Shown here one piece after another: positions 24,166 through 33,206 of a DNA stretch of 64,000 nt. This DNA comes from JBEIFW01 sp046081125. GTDB lineage: Bacteria; Actinomycetota; Acidimicrobiia; Acidimicrobiales; Ilumatobacteraceae. Made by a program: the position numbers and the translations under genes. Each line of letters begins with the position of its first letter. The stretch's first letter is position 1. Under the pieces are notes generated by a model that was given only the letters and a program-made list of their open reading frames with translations, made no database searches and was not told where the DNA came from. Location: positions 9,565-73,564 of the forward strand of contig JBJTVH010000089.1 of the NCBI GenBank assembly GCA_046081125.1. Direction: 5' to 3'.

Positions 24166-25464
24166 ATGCTGACCCGACTCGACCTGCGCGGCGTCCGCGG
24201 TGACGTGCGCGACCACCTGCCGCGGCCGGCCGCCCCCGGCGCCGGTCCGGTGGAGGCGGTGCGGGCGATCCTCGACGCCGTGCGCGACCGGGGCGATGAA
24301 GCGGTGCTCGAGTTCAGTGCCCGGTTCGACGGCCTCGACAGCGGCCCGCTGCGCGTCCCTCCGGAACGCTGCCGGGCGGCGCTCGAATCGATGGCGGCGC
24401 CGGTGCGGACCGCGCTCGAGGAGGCCCACGACGCCGTCGCCGCTTACCACCGCCACCAGGTGACGGCGGCCCACGAGTCCTGGCACAACGGCATCCGCCT
24501 CCGATCGTTCGAAGTGCCCGTCGACCGAGCCGGCTGCTACGTGCCGGGCGGGCGGGCGGTGTATCCGTCGACCGTGCTCATGACGGCCACCCTCGCTCGC
24601 GTCGCGGGCGTCGGCGAGGTGGTGCTGTGCATCCCACCCGACCGATCCACGGGCTGGCCGGCGCAGGCCGCGCTGGCCGCCGCCGCGCTCGCCGGGGTGG
24701 ACGAGGTGTACCGGATCGGTGGCGCGCAGGCGATCGGCGCGATGGCGTACGGCACCGCCTCGATCCGGCCGGTCGACGTGATCGTCGGTCCGGGCAACGC
24801 CTACGTGGCGCTCGCCCAACGCCAGGTGGCTGCCGAGGGCCGCGTCGGTATCCCGGCCTCGTTCGCCGGCCCGAGCGAGGTGGTCGTGATCGGCGACGAG
24901 ACGGCACCGGTCGAGTTCGCCGCGATCGACGTCCTCGTACAGGCCGAACACGGTCCGGACGGGCTCGCCTGGTTCGTCACGTGGCGCCCCGAGGTCGCCG
25001 ACGCCGTCACCGAGGCCGTCCGGCGGCTCACCCAGGCCTCGCCGCGCCGGGCCGAGCTCGAGGCGACCTTCGCCCGAAGTGGCTACGCGGTCGTCGTCGA
25101 CGGGCCCGAGCAGGCGATGGCGGTATCGAACGCCATCGCTCCCGAGCATCTCGAGCTGATCGTCGCCGACCCCGAGGCGCTGCTCTCGCAGGTGCGTCAC
25201 GCCGGGGCGGTGTTCACCGGGCCGTGGTCGCCGGCGTCGCTGGGCGACTACCTCGCCGGGCCGTCGCACGTCTTGCCGACGTTCGGCTCGGCGCGGTTCG
25301 GCTCGGCGCTGACCGTGCGGGACTTCACCAAGCACGTCCACGTCGTGTCCGCCGACGAGGCGTCCTTGCGCCGCGCCGCGCCGCATGTGGCGGCGCTCGC
25401 TGCGGTCGAAGGCCTCGCCGCCCACGTCGACTCGGTCCTGCTGCGCACGGGGGGTGCCCAATGA
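24166..25464 (+). CDS. hisD: Histidinol dehydrogenase
   Basis: 432 residues; the last two oxidations of histidine synthesis (histidinol to histidine, NAD-dependent, Zn enzyme). Landmarks: GCYVPGGRAVYPSTVLM, VDVIVGPGNAYVA, IPASFAGPSEVVVI, DVLVQAEHGPDG with zinc ligands Q and H, and IAPEHLELI with the catalytic Glu-His. ATG 24166 is preferred because homologues begin just before LDLRG. The stop overlaps hisC (ATGA). Confidence 0.95.
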   Translation: MLTRLDLRGVRGDVRDHLPRPAAPGAGPVEAVRAILDAVRDRGDEAVLEFSARFDGLDSGPLRVPPERCRAALESMAAPVRTALEEAHDAVAAYHRHQVTAAHESWHNGIRLRSFEVPVDRAGCYVPGGRAVYPSTVLMTATLARVAGVGEVVLCIPPDRSTGWPAQAALAAAALAGVDEVYRIGGAQAIGAMAYGTASIRPVDVIVGPGNAYVALAQRQVAAEGRVGIPASFAGPSEVVVIGDETAPVEFAAIDVLVQAEHGPDGLAWFVTWRPEVADAVTEAVRRLTQASPRRAELEATFARSGYAVVVDGPEQAMAVSNAIAPEHLELIVADPEALLSQVRHAGAVFTGPWSPASLGDYLAGPSHVLPTFGSARFGSALTVRDFTKHVHVVSADEASLRRAAPHVAALAAVEGLAAHVDSVLLRTGGAQ

Positions 25465-26516
25465 TCCCGGTGCGCGAGGACCTGCAGGCCCTCGAGGGGT
25501 ATCACTCACCCCAGGTGTCGGTTTCGGTGCGGCTCAACACCAACGAGTCGCCGGTCCCGCCGCCTGCGGCCTGGCGCGACGCCTGGGCGGCCGAGGCGTC
25601 CCGCATCGAGTGGCACCGGTACCCGGATCGCACCGCCGGTGCGTTGCGCGCCGCGATCGCCGCCCACCACGGGGTCGACGCCAACCAGGTGTTCGTCGCC
25701 AACGGCTCCAACGAGGTGCTCCAGACGCTGCTGCTCACCTATGCCGGTCCGCGCCGAACCGTCGCCACCTTCGAGCCGACCTACCAGCTCCATGCCCACA
25801 TCGCCCGGCTGACGGGGGCAACGGTCGTCGAGGGGGAGCGAGACGCCGACTTCGGCCTCGACCTCGCCGAGGTACGCCGGGTACTGGCTGCCCACCGGCC
25901 CGTGGTCACGTTCCTGTGCTCGCCGAACAACCCGACCGGCATGGTCGAACCGGAAGCGGCGGTGCGGGAGGTGGCCGCCCTCGCCCCCGGGCTGTTGGTG
26001 GTCGACGAGGCCTACGGTCAGTTCGCGCCGTGGTCGGCGCTGGGGATGGTCGCCGAGGATCGGCCGATCGTCGTCACCCGCACGTTCTCCAAGACCTGGT
26101 CGATGGCCGCCGCCCGGCTCGGCTACCTCGTCGGGCCGTCCTGGCTCGTCGCCGAACTGGACAAGGTCGTGCTGCCCTACCACCTCGATGCGGCCAAGCA
26201 GATCGCCGGGGTGCTCGCGCTCCGGTTCGTGGGCGAGATGAACGAGCGGGTCGCCGCCCTCGTGGCCGAACGGGATCGGCTCGTCGCTGCGCTGGAGCGG
26301 CTCGCCGTACGGGTGTGGCCGAGCGGCGCGAACTTCGTGCTGTTCTGCACGGAGGGCCGCCCGGGTGCCGAGGTGTGGCAGGGGCTGCTGGATCGTGACG
26401 TGCTGGTGCGCAACTGCTCGTCGTGGCCCCGGCTCGCCGACTGCCTGCGCGTCACCATCGGCACCCGCGACGAGGACGACGCGTTCCTGACGGCACTGGC
26501 GGAGGTTCTGGCATGA
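25461..26516 (+). CDS. hisC: Histidinol-phosphate aminotransferase
   Basis: 351-residue class I/II PLP aminotransferase. Motifs: VRLNTNESPVPPP, FVANGSNEVLQTLL, CSPNNPTGM, VVDEAYGQFA and the Schiff-base Lys in TRTFSKTWSMAAARLGY. It overlaps hisD upstream and hisB downstream by ATGA, so hisD-C-B are translationally coupled. Confidence 0.95.
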   Translation: MIPVREDLQALEGYHSPQVSVSVRLNTNESPVPPPAAWRDAWAAEASRIEWHRYPDRTAGALRAAIAAHHGVDANQVFVANGSNEVLQTLLLTYAGPRRTVATFEPTYQLHAHIARLTGATVVEGERDADFGLDLAEVRRVLAAHRPVVTFLCSPNNPTGMVEPEAAVREVAALAPGLLVVDEAYGQFAPWSALGMVAEDRPIVVTRTFSKTWSMAAARLGYLVGPSWLVAELDKVVLPYHLDAAKQIAGVLALRFVGEMNERVAALVAERDRLVAALERLAVRVWPSGANFVLFCTEGRPGAEVWQGLLDRDVLVRNCSSWPRLADCLRVTIGTRDEDDAFLTALAEVLA

Positions 26517-27100
26517 GGCGCGCCGAGCGGACACGCACCACGAAGGAGACCTCGGTGCGGGTGGTCGTCGACCTCGACGGCTCCGGGACGGTGTCGGCGT
26601 CCACCGGGATCCCGTTCTACGACCACATGCTCGACCAACTCGGCCGTCACGGCGGGTTCGATCTGGTCGTCGAGGCGCGCGGCGACCTGCACGTCGATGG
26701 CCACCACACCGTCGAGGATGTCGCCATCGTGCTCGGCGAGGCGTTCCGAGAGGCGTTGGGCGACAAGACCGGCATCCGGCGGTTCGCGAGCGGGCGGTTC
26801 CCGCTCGACGAGGCCCTCGTCGAGGTGGCGCTCGATCTGAGCGGTCGACCGTTCGTGGTGTGGGAGGTGGCATTGCCCGACACGGTGCCCCTGGGTGAGC
26901 CGCCGTTCAACCCGACGATGGCCGAACATGCCGTGCAGAGCTTCGCGACCGCCGCCGGCATCACCCTGCACGTAACCGGCGTGCGGGCCCGCAACACGCA
27001 CCACGTCATCGAGGCCACGTTCAAGGGGCTCGCCCGCTGCCTGCGCGACGCCGTGCGCGTCGACGGCGGCGGGGTGCCGAGCACCAAGGGCGCGCTGTGA
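26513..27100 (+). CDS. hisB: Imidazoleglycerol-phosphate dehydratase
   Basis: 195 residues, monofunctional (no phosphatase domain). The two metal-binding repeats are present: GIPFYDHMLDQLGRHGGFDL and DGHHTVEDVAIVLGEA in the first half, and FNPTMAEHAVQSF and NTHHVIEATFKGLARCLRDA in the second. It ends with the typical VPSTKGAL. Confidence 0.96.
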   Translation: MRRAERTRTTKETSVRVVVDLDGSGTVSASTGIPFYDHMLDQLGRHGGFDLVVEARGDLHVDGHHTVEDVAIVLGEAFREALGDKTGIRRFASGRFPLDEALVEVALDLSGRPFVVWEVALPDTVPLGEPPFNPTMAEHAVQSFATAAGITLHVTGVRARNTHHVIEATFKGLARCLRDAVRVDGGGVPSTKGAL

Positions 27101-27113
27101 GCCCGGGGACTCG

Positions 27114-27743
27114 GTGACGCCCGAACGGCCGCTGGTGGCCGTGCTCGACTATGGCATCGGCAACCTGCGCTCGGCCCAGAAGGCCCTCGAACGGGTGGGT
27201 GCCGACGCTCGCCTCAGCGCAGACCCGGCGCTGATCGCCGACGCCGCCGCCGTGGTCCTTCCCGGAGTTGGCGCGTTCGGTGCCTGCATGGAGGCGCTCG
27301 AACGCTCGGGACTCGTCGGCCCCACGCTCGACGCCGTGGCGTCGGGGCGCCCGTTCCTCGGAATCTGCGTGGGCTGCCAGTTGCTGTTCGAGGGTTCCGA
27401 GGAGTCCCCCGGGGTCGCCGGGCTCGGGGTGCTCGCCGGCACGGTGCGCTGGTTGCCCGACACCGTGAAACGCCCGCAGATGCAGTGGAACACGCTGCAG
27501 GTGCGCCGGCCGGCCCCGTTCCTGGCCGGCCTACCCGAACCGGCGTGGATGTACTTCGTCCACTCGCTGCACCCGGTGCCGACGGACCCGGCGGTGGTCG
27601 CGGCCACCTGCGAATACGGGGTCACCGTCAACGCTGCGTTCTGGTCGGGCTCGGTGCAGGCGACCCAGTTCCATCCGGAGAAGTCCGGCGCGCACGGCCT
27701 CGCGCTGCTCGCCAACGTCGTTCGTCACGCTGCGGAGGCGTGA
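27114..27743 (+). CDS. hisH: Imidazole glycerol phosphate synthase subunit HisH
   Basis: 209-residue class I glutamine amidotransferase providing ammonia to HisF. The nucleophile is Cys85 in GICVGCQLLF; the His-Glu pair is in QFHPEKSG. The start (VLDYGIGNLRSAQKALERVG) is typical. GTG 27114 follows hisB by 13 bases, and the stop overlaps hisA by one base. Confidence 0.95.
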   Translation: MTPERPLVAVLDYGIGNLRSAQKALERVGADARLSADPALIADAAAVVLPGVGAFGACMEALERSGLVGPTLDAVASGRPFLGICVGCQLLFEGSEESPGVAGLGVLAGTVRWLPDTVKRPQMQWNTLQVRRPAPFLAGLPEPAWMYFVHSLHPVPTDPAVVAATCEYGVTVNAAFWSGSVQATQFHPEKSGAHGLALLANVVRHAAEA

Positions 27744-28480
27744 TGGAGCTCTATCCGGCGATCGATCTTCGGGCCGGCCGGGCCGTACGGCTCCTTCAGG
27801 GCGACTACGAGCGGGAGACCGTCTACGGCGACGACCCGGTCGCGATCGCCGAATCCTTCGCAGCCGCCGGCGCCCGCTGGATCCACGTCGTGGATCTCGA
27901 CGCGGCTCGCAGCGGCGAGCCGGTGAACCGACCGGTGGTGGCCGCCATCTGCGCCGCCGTCGCCGGACGGGCACAGGTGCAGACCGGTGGCGGGGTCCGC
28001 GACGAAGCGGCCGCCGCGGCCCTCGCCGACGCCGGCGCCGCCCGCGTCGTGGTCGGCACGGCCGCCATGGAGCGGCCCGCCGTCGTCGCCGCGATCGCCG
28101 GGAGGCAACCCGTCGCAGTCGGTCTCGACGCCCGTAGCGGCGAGGTCGCGGTCCGCGGCTGGCTGCAGGGATCGGGCACCAACGTGCTCGACGTGCTTCC
28201 CCGGTTCGCCGACGCCGGCGTGGCGGCCCTCGTCGTCACCGAGATCGGCGTCGACGGCACCCTCGCCGGACCGGACCTCGCCGGCCTGGCCGAGGTGCTC
28301 GCCCGCACCGAGATCTCGGTCATCGCGAGCGGCGGGGTCGGCACGCTCGACGATCTGCGGGCCCTGGCCGTGCTGGAGCGGGCCGGTCGAGGCCTCGCCG
28401 GGGCCATCACCGGCAAGGCGCTCTACGAAGGTCGATTCGCGGTTGCGGACGCCCTGGCCGCCGTGGCCGGGCACCGGTGA
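27743..28480 (+). CDS. hisA: ProFAR isomerase HisA
   Basis: A 245-residue (beta/alpha)8 barrel. Catalytic Asp8 is in LYPAIDLRAG; phosphate-binding segments are VQTGGGVRDEA and VIASGGVGTLDD. In many actinobacteria HisA is the bifunctional PriA that also replaces TrpF. Here a separate trpF is encoded at 41203, so a HisA-only role is likely (inference). Confidence 0.94.
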   Translation: MELYPAIDLRAGRAVRLLQGDYERETVYGDDPVAIAESFAAAGARWIHVVDLDAARSGEPVNRPVVAAICAAVAGRAQVQTGGGVRDEAAAAALADAGAARVVVGTAAMERPAVVAAIAGRQPVAVGLDARSGEVAVRGWLQGSGTNVLDVLPRFADAGVAALVVTEIGVDGTLAGPDLAGLAEVLARTEISVIASGGVGTLDDLRALAVLERAGRGLAGAITGKALYEGRFAVADALAAVAGHR

Positions 28481-29634
28481 CCGACGACGAGCTGGCATCC
28501 CGCGACATCCAGGTGGTGACGGCCGGTCGTCTGGCCAGCAACGTCGGGGTGCGCCTGTGGGGTCCGCTCGTGCCGCAGCTCGCCGCCGGGTTCGGGACCT
28601 CGACCGCCGCCATCGGCGCAGCGCTGAGCGCCGGCGAGTTCGCCGGGCTCCTCGCCCCGGTGATCGGGGTCCGCGTCGACCGCTCGCGGCCCGCGCGGGT
28701 GATGGCCGGCGCGCTCGTCCTGCTCAGCGTCGGCGCGCTCGTGATCGCCACCGCGCCCACCGTGGTCGTCGTCGGGGCGGCGCTGGTGCTGGTCTCGTCG
28801 TCGAAGGTCCTCTACGACACCGCGATGGGCTCGTGGATCGCAGCGCAGGTCCCCTATGGGCGCCGGGCGCGGGTCGTCGGGCTCACCGAGACCTCGTGGG
28901 CGCTGTCGCTGCTCGTCATCGTCCCGCTGCTGCTGCTCATCGGGGCGGCATCGTCGTGGCGCTGGGCCGTCGTCGGGGTTGCGGTCGTCAACGTGACGGC
29001 CGCACTCGTGCTCCGTTCCCGCCTCGGCGGGGGAGCAACAGCGTCCGGGGCCACCCGGGTGCGCGGTCAGGTGCGGTCCGTGCTCGGAGCCTGGCCGCTG
29101 TTCGCCGGGGTCGCCTTGCTGATGACCTCGAGCCAGTTCCTGTTCGTCACGTTCTCGTCGTGGCTCGAGGACGACCACGGCCTCGCCGCCGCCGGGGTCA
29201 GCGCGGTGTCGTTCCTGATCGGCGGCGTCGAGTTGGTCGCGTCGAGCGCGACCATGGTGCTGACCGATCGGATCGGCAAGCAGGTGTCCGCCGCGCTCGG
29301 GATGGCATGCATGGTGCCCGGCGCGCTCGCCCTCACGCTCGGATCCGGTCACCTGGGCCTCGGGGTGGTCGCCCTCGCCGTGTTCATCGTCGGGTTCGAG
29401 TTCGCCCTCGTCTCGACCCTCCCGATGGTCACCGAGGTGCGACCCGATGCCCGGGGGGCGAGCCTCGGGGTGACGATCGGGATGGGGACGCTCGGCCGCG
29501 GTCTGGCGACCCTGGCTGCGACGGCGGGCTACGACCGGTGGGGGATGACCGCCCCGTCGCTCGGGGCGCTCGTCACGACCGGGGCCGCCGGTGGCATGTA
29601 CTTCGCCGGCCGGCATCGACACGGCCTCCGGTAG
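28477..29634 (+). CDS. MFS transporter
   Basis: A 385-residue membrane protein with about 12 hydrophobic helices and the MFS loop motif near residue 67 (GVRVDRSRPARVMAG). GTG 28477 overlaps the hisA stop and its TAG stop lies inside the hisF -10 region, so it is wedged between hisA and hisF. The substrate cannot be read from sequence. Its position suggests co-expression with histidine genes, but no link to histidine export is shown. Confidence 0.82.
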   Translation: MTDDELASRDIQVVTAGRLASNVGVRLWGPLVPQLAAGFGTSTAAIGAALSAGEFAGLLAPVIGVRVDRSRPARVMAGALVLLSVGALVIATAPTVVVVGAALVLVSSSKVLYDTAMGSWIAAQVPYGRRARVVGLTETSWALSLLVIVPLLLLIGAASSWRWAVVGVAVVNVTAALVLRSRLGGGATASGATRVRGQVRSVLGAWPLFAGVALLMTSSQFLFVTFSSWLEDDHGLAAAGVSAVSFLIGGVELVASSATMVLTDRIGKQVSAALGMACMVPGALALTLGSGHLGLGVVALAVFIVGFEFALVSTLPMVTEVRPDARGASLGVTIGMGTLGRGLATLAATAGYDRWGMTAPSLGALVTTGAAGGMYFAGRHRHGLR

Positions 29635-29637
29635 CGT
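29632..29637 (+). promoter_or_regulatory. -10 element (TAGCGT) of hisF
   Basis: CCGGTAGCGT followed by 8 bases and ATG 29646. The TAG is also the stop of the MFS gene. Confidence 0.55.
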
Positions 29638-29645
29638 CGTCGGGG

Positions 29646-30425
29646 ATGCGCACCGCTCGGGTGATTCCCTGCCTGGACGTCGATCGGGGCCGGGTGGTGA
29701 AGGGGATCAACTTCGTCGGGTTGCGCGACGCCGGCGATCCGGTCGAGCTCGCCGCCCGGTACGACGCCGAGGGCGCCGACGAGCTGGTGTTCCTCGACAT
29801 CACCGCGTCGTCGGACGGGCGCGACACCATGGTCGACGTCGCCCGCCGGACCGCCGAGCAGGTGTTCATCCCGTTCACGGTCGGGGGCGGCATCCGTCAG
29901 GTGGACGACGCTCGGCGCTTGCTTCGCGCCGGTGCCGACAAGGTGAGCGTCAACACCTCCGCCGTCGATCGGCCGGGCCTGATCGCCGAACTCGCCGCGG
30001 AGTTCGGGTCGCAGTGCGTGGTGTGCGCGATCGACGCCCGAGCCTGGGGCGACCGGCCCGGATGGCAGGTGGTCGTCCACGGGGGCCGCACCCCCACAGG
30101 GCTCGACGCGGTGGCCTGGGCCGAGCAGGCGGTCGCCGCCGGTGCCGGGGAGCTGCTGGTGACCTCGATGGACCGTGACGGCACCCGGGACGGCTTCGAC
30201 CTCCCGCTCACTCGGGCCATTACGAGCGCCGTCGGCGTGCCGGTGATCGCGAGCGGCGGCGTCGGAACGCTCGGGCACCTCGTGGAGGGCGTCCTCGACG
30301 GGGATGCCGACGGGGTGCTGGCGGCCTCGATCTTCCATTTCGGCGAGTACCGCATCGCCGACGCCAAAGCGGCACTTGCCGCGGCCGGGATCGCCGTCCG
30401 GCCGGCCGGTCAGCCGCCGGCCTGA
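29646..30425 (+). CDS. hisF: Imidazole glycerol phosphate synthase subunit HisF
   Basis: 259-residue barrel cyclase. Catalytic Asp residues are in VIPCLDVDRGRVVKGINF and LVTSMDRDGTRDGFD; phosphate sites are FTVGGGIRQVDDAR and VIASGGVGTLGHL. It has its own -10-like element. Its 3' end overlaps the convergent hydrolase gene by 16 bases. Confidence 0.96.
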   Translation: MRTARVIPCLDVDRGRVVKGINFVGLRDAGDPVELAARYDAEGADELVFLDITASSDGRDTMVDVARRTAEQVFIPFTVGGGIRQVDDARRLLRAGADKVSVNTSAVDRPGLIAELAAEFGSQCVVCAIDARAWGDRPGWQVVVHGGRTPTGLDAVAWAEQAVAAGAGELLVTSMDRDGTRDGFDLPLTRAITSAVGVPVIASGGVGTLGHLVEGVLDGDADGVLAASIFHFGEYRIADAKAALAAAGIAVRPAGQPPA

Positions 30426-31090
30426 GCGGCGAAGTCGGCGGCCGCCTGCGCGACCGTCCGTAGCCCGCCGGCGAGAAAGTGGTCGGCCATCGGGACGGCT
30501 ACCACGGAGGCCGCCGGCCAGTCCGCCGCCGCCGCCGTGACCGCCGACGCGGGGCTGAACTGGTCGTGCTCCGGTGAGACGAGCAGGACCGGTCGGCCAT
30601 CGGCGAGTGCCCGGGCCGGGACGGCGTCGGTGAGTGCGAGCGGCAGTGCGACCGCGACCCAGCCGGTGATCCGGGGATCGACGAGCGACAGTGCCACCGC
30701 CGAACCGAACGAGTACCCGGCGACGATCACCGGCCCGGGCGCGTCGGGGCCCCCGGTGTCTGGGTCCTCGGGCCTGGCCGCGAGCCTCGCCTCACGCGTT
30801 GCATCGAGCGCGGCGTCGAGCGCGGCCAGGACGTCGGCGTGTTCGGCGACGCCGCCGCCGTGGGCTCCGGTGCTGCGCCCCGTGCCCCGGAAGTCGAACC
30901 GCACGGTGGCGAGCCCGGCACCCACGAAGGCATCGCACAGTGCGGTCACCACCGGGTTGGTGCGATCGCCGCCGTAGCGCGGGTGGGGATGGCACACGAC
31001 GGCGGTGCCCCGCACCCGGTCGGGCACGAGCAGGTCGGCGTCGAGACGTTCCCCGTCGGCCGTGATCACCTCGAGCGGTCGAGCACGCAT
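30410..31090 (-). CDS. Alpha/beta hydrolase
   Basis: 226-residue alpha/beta hydrolase. The nucleophile elbow is VAGYSFGSAVAL (Ser); the acid is likely in SPEHDQFSP and the catalytic His in MADHFLAGG. The oxyanion region is VCHPHPRYGGDRTNPVV, typical of the small COG2945-like subfamily. ATG 31090 follows a TACGGT element by 7 bases and is divergent from the GroES-like gene. The substrate is unknown. Confidence 0.85.
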   Translation of the reverse strand: MRARPLEVITADGERLDADLLVPDRVRGTAVVCHPHPRYGGDRTNPVVTALCDAFVGAGLATVRFDFRGTGRSTGAHGGGVAEHADVLAALDAALDATREARLAARPEDPDTGGPDAPGPVIVAGYSFGSAVALSLVDPRITGWVAVALPLALTDAVPARALADGRPVLLVSPEHDQFSPASAVTAAAADWPAASVVAVPMADHFLAGGLRTVAQAAADFAAQAGG

Positions 31091-31097
31091 CGCGGCG

Positions 31098-31103
31098 ACC
31101 GTA
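31098..31103 (-). promoter_or_regulatory. -10 element (TACGGT) of the hydrolase gene
   Basis: On the reverse strand TACGGT is followed by 7 bases and ATG 31090. Confidence 0.5.
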
Positions 31104-31129
31104 GTTGAGTCCCTCGACGACCAGGGCGG

Positions 31130-31135
31130 TACCGT
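31130..31135 (+). promoter_or_regulatory. -10 element (TACCGT) of the GroES-like gene
   Basis: GGTACCGT followed by 7 bases and GTG 31143. TTGAGT at 31105-31110, 19 bases upstream, is a possible -35 element. Confidence 0.5.
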
Positions 31136-31142
31136 CTCGTCC

Positions 31143-31466
31143 GTGGCCCAGGACGGCAAGCTCGCCATCAAGATGCTGAATGATCGCTTGCTGGTCCGCC
31201 TCCCCCGGGAGGAGGGCGAGCGCCGCTCGTCGGGCGGCATCCTGATCCCAGCCACGGCGCAGGTCGCCAAGCGGCTCGTGTGGGGAGAGATCATCGGCAT
31301 CGGGCAGAACGTCCGCACCGTGGAGATCGGCGATCGGGTCCTGTTCAGCCCGGAGGACCGCTACGAGGTCGAGGTCGCCGGCACGGACTACCTCATCCTG
31401 CGTGAGCGCGACATCCACGCGGTCGCAGCGTCCCGGGTCGAGGGCAGCACCGGGCTCTACCTCTGA
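31143..31466 (+). CDS. GroES-like co-chaperonin protein
   Basis: A 107-residue protein of the Cpn10/GroES family: KMLNDRLLVRLPREEGERR, SSGGILIPATAQ (mobile loop region) and GDRVLFSPEDRYEVEVAGTDY, YLILRERDIHAV. It is slightly longer than typical GroES and has no groEL neighbour, so it may be a stand-alone paralogue rather than the main GroES. It starts at GTG 31143. Confidence 0.85.
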   Translation: MAQDGKLAIKMLNDRLLVRLPREEGERRSSGGILIPATAQVAKRLVWGEIIGIGQNVRTVEIGDRVLFSPEDRYEVEVAGTDYLILRERDIHAVAASRVEGSTGLYL

Positions 31467-31532
31467 GTCGCGGAACCCGCGCAGAGGTACCGCTGCGGGA
31501 TCCTGAACGTCGATCAGACTAAAGCCCAGCTG

Positions 31533-32807
31533 TTGTCGTCCGATCGGATCAGGGTGACCGGTCAGGCGATCTTCCTCGGGCGCCAACCGATTCTTGACCG
31601 CAACGAGCGACTCGTCGCGTACGAGCTGCTGTTCCGGCACGGCCGCAGCGGGCCGGCGAGGATCGCCGACGACGGCACGGCGACGGCGACGGTGATCGCA
31701 AATGCATTCCTCTCGCTCGGTCTCGACAACGTGCTCGGCCCGCACCTCGGCTTCTTGAACGTCGACAGCGAGACGCTGTTCTCACGGACGATGGAGATGC
31801 TGCCGCCCGAGCGGATCGTGATCGAGCTCCTCGAGACCGTCACGATCGATGACCGGGTCGTCGAACGCTGCAGCGAGTTGCGCAAGGCCGGGTTCACGAT
31901 CGCGCTCGACGACGTCGCTGCGCTGGATTCGGCCCACGAGGCGCTCCTGCCGTCGATCGACATCGTGAAGCTCGACATCCTCGAGGTCGGCGACGGTCTC
32001 GGCGATCTCGTGGAACGGCTCCGCCCCTATCCTGTGCGGCTCCTGGCCGAGAAAGTCGAGGACCGCGAGCAGGTCGAACGGTGCCGGGATCTCGGCATCA
32101 ACCTGTTCCAGGGGTATTTCTTCGCGCGCCCGACCGTGTTGGAGGGCCGTGTCGCCGAACCGTCCCGGCTCAACCTGGTGCGCCTGGTGGGCAAGCTCAC
32201 CCGCGACATCGACGTCGACGAGATCGAGGCGGTGTTCAAGCACGACCCGGCCCTTACGCACTCGCTGCTGCGACTGGTGAACTCCGTCGCGCTCGGCCTG
32301 CGGAACCGGATCAGCTCGGTGCGCCAGGCGATCATGGTGCTCGGCCGCCGCCAGCTCCAGCGCTGGGTCCAGCTGCTGCTGTTCGTCGGCTCCGACAACT
32401 CGCAGGTGAACGACTCGCCGCTGCTGGCCATGGCGGCTACCCGGGGTCGGCTGCTCGAGCTCCTCGTCGAGGAGCGGTGCAAGTACGTCAAGGGGCTCGA
32501 CAAGGCGATCGCCGATCAGGCGTTCCTCGTCGGGATGCTGTCGCTGCTCGATGTCGTGCTCGCGCGGCCGCTGACCGAGCTGCTCGAGGAACTGAACCTC
32601 GCGCCGGCGATCTACGCCGCACTCCTGCGGCGGGCCGGTGTGCTCGGCGGGCTCCTCGCCCTCATCGAGGAGGTCGAGCGCAACGACCACACGGCGATCG
32701 TGGGCCGCCTCGGCGTCGAGCAGTGGCTGACCCCGGAACGCCTGCTGCAGATGCAGGTGGAGGCAGCCCGCTGGGCGTCGCAGCTCGGCGAGGACCTCGC
32801 CGCCTGA
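31533..32807 (+). CDS. EAL-HDOD signalling protein (YuxH-like)
   Basis: 424 residues. An N-terminal EAL-type domain (residues 10-210) keeps the metal and catalytic positions: ELL in VAYELLFRHG, N in FLNVDSE, E in IVIELLE, the DD pair in ALDDVAAL, K in IVKLDI, E in LLAEKVE and Q in FQGYFFARP. The EAL triplet reads ELL and DDFG reads DDVA, so phosphodiesterase activity is uncertain. A C-terminal HDOD domain (LRLVNSVALGLRNRISSVRQAI) follows. The start could be TTG 31533 or GTG 31554. Confidence 0.85.
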   Translation: MSSDRIRVTGQAIFLGRQPILDRNERLVAYELLFRHGRSGPARIADDGTATATVIANAFLSLGLDNVLGPHLGFLNVDSETLFSRTMEMLPPERIVIELLETVTIDDRVVERCSELRKAGFTIALDDVAALDSAHEALLPSIDIVKLDILEVGDGLGDLVERLRPYPVRLLAEKVEDREQVERCRDLGINLFQGYFFARPTVLEGRVAEPSRLNLVRLVGKLTRDIDVDEIEAVFKHDPALTHSLLRLVNSVALGLRNRISSVRQAIMVLGRRQLQRWVQLLLFVGSDNSQVNDSPLLAMAATRGRLLELLVEERCKYVKGLDKAIADQAFLVGMLSLLDVVLARPLTELLEELNLAPAIYAALLRRAGVLGGLLALIEEVERNDHTAIVGRLGVEQWLTPERLLQMQVEAARWASQLGEDLAA

Positions 32808-32837
32808 GTCCACCCGGACGGGCCGGGGCGGCGCGCC

Positions 32838-32843
32838 TACCCT
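32838..32843 (+). promoter_or_regulatory. -10 element (TACCCT) of hisI-trpE-ygfZ
   Basis: TACCCT followed by GGGACC and ATG 32850. Confidence 0.5.
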
Positions 32844-32849
32844 GGGACC

Positions 32850-33206
32850 ATGCCGACTCCGATCCCGGCCACCGAGGAGCAACTCGCCGCCGTCCGGTAC
32901 GACGCCCAGGGCCTGGTCCCTGCCGTCGTCCAGGACGATGCCGATGGGACCGTGCTGATGGTGGCGTGGATGAACGCCGAGACGTTGCGCCTCACCCTCG
33001 CCGAAGGGCGCACGGTGTTCTGGTCGCGCAGCCGCCAGGAGGTCTGGCGAAAGGGCGACACGTCGGGCGAACGCCAGTGGGTGCAGTCCGCCCACTACGA
33101 CTGCGATGGGGACACGCTGCTGTTTCGGGTGCGCCAAGACGGTGCCGGGGCCTGCCATACCGGGGCCCGCAGCTGCTTCTACCGGCCGTTCGGGAGCCTG
33201 GCGTGA
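32850..33206 (+). CDS. hisI: Phosphoribosyl-AMP cyclohydrolase
   Basis: 118-residue monofunctional enzyme (no HisE part) that opens the purine ring of PR-AMP. Zn/Mg sites are SAHYDCDGDTLLFRV and GACHTGARSCFYR; the signature LMVAWMNAETL and the FWSRSRQEVWRKGDTSG loop are present. The stop overlaps trpE (GTGA), coupling histidine and tryptophan genes. Confidence 0.95.
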   Translation: MPTPIPATEEQLAAVRYDAQGLVPAVVQDDADGTVLMVAWMNAETLRLTLAEGRTVFWSRSRQEVWRKGDTSGERQWVQSAHYDCDGDTLLFRVRQDGAGACHTGARSCFYRPFGSLA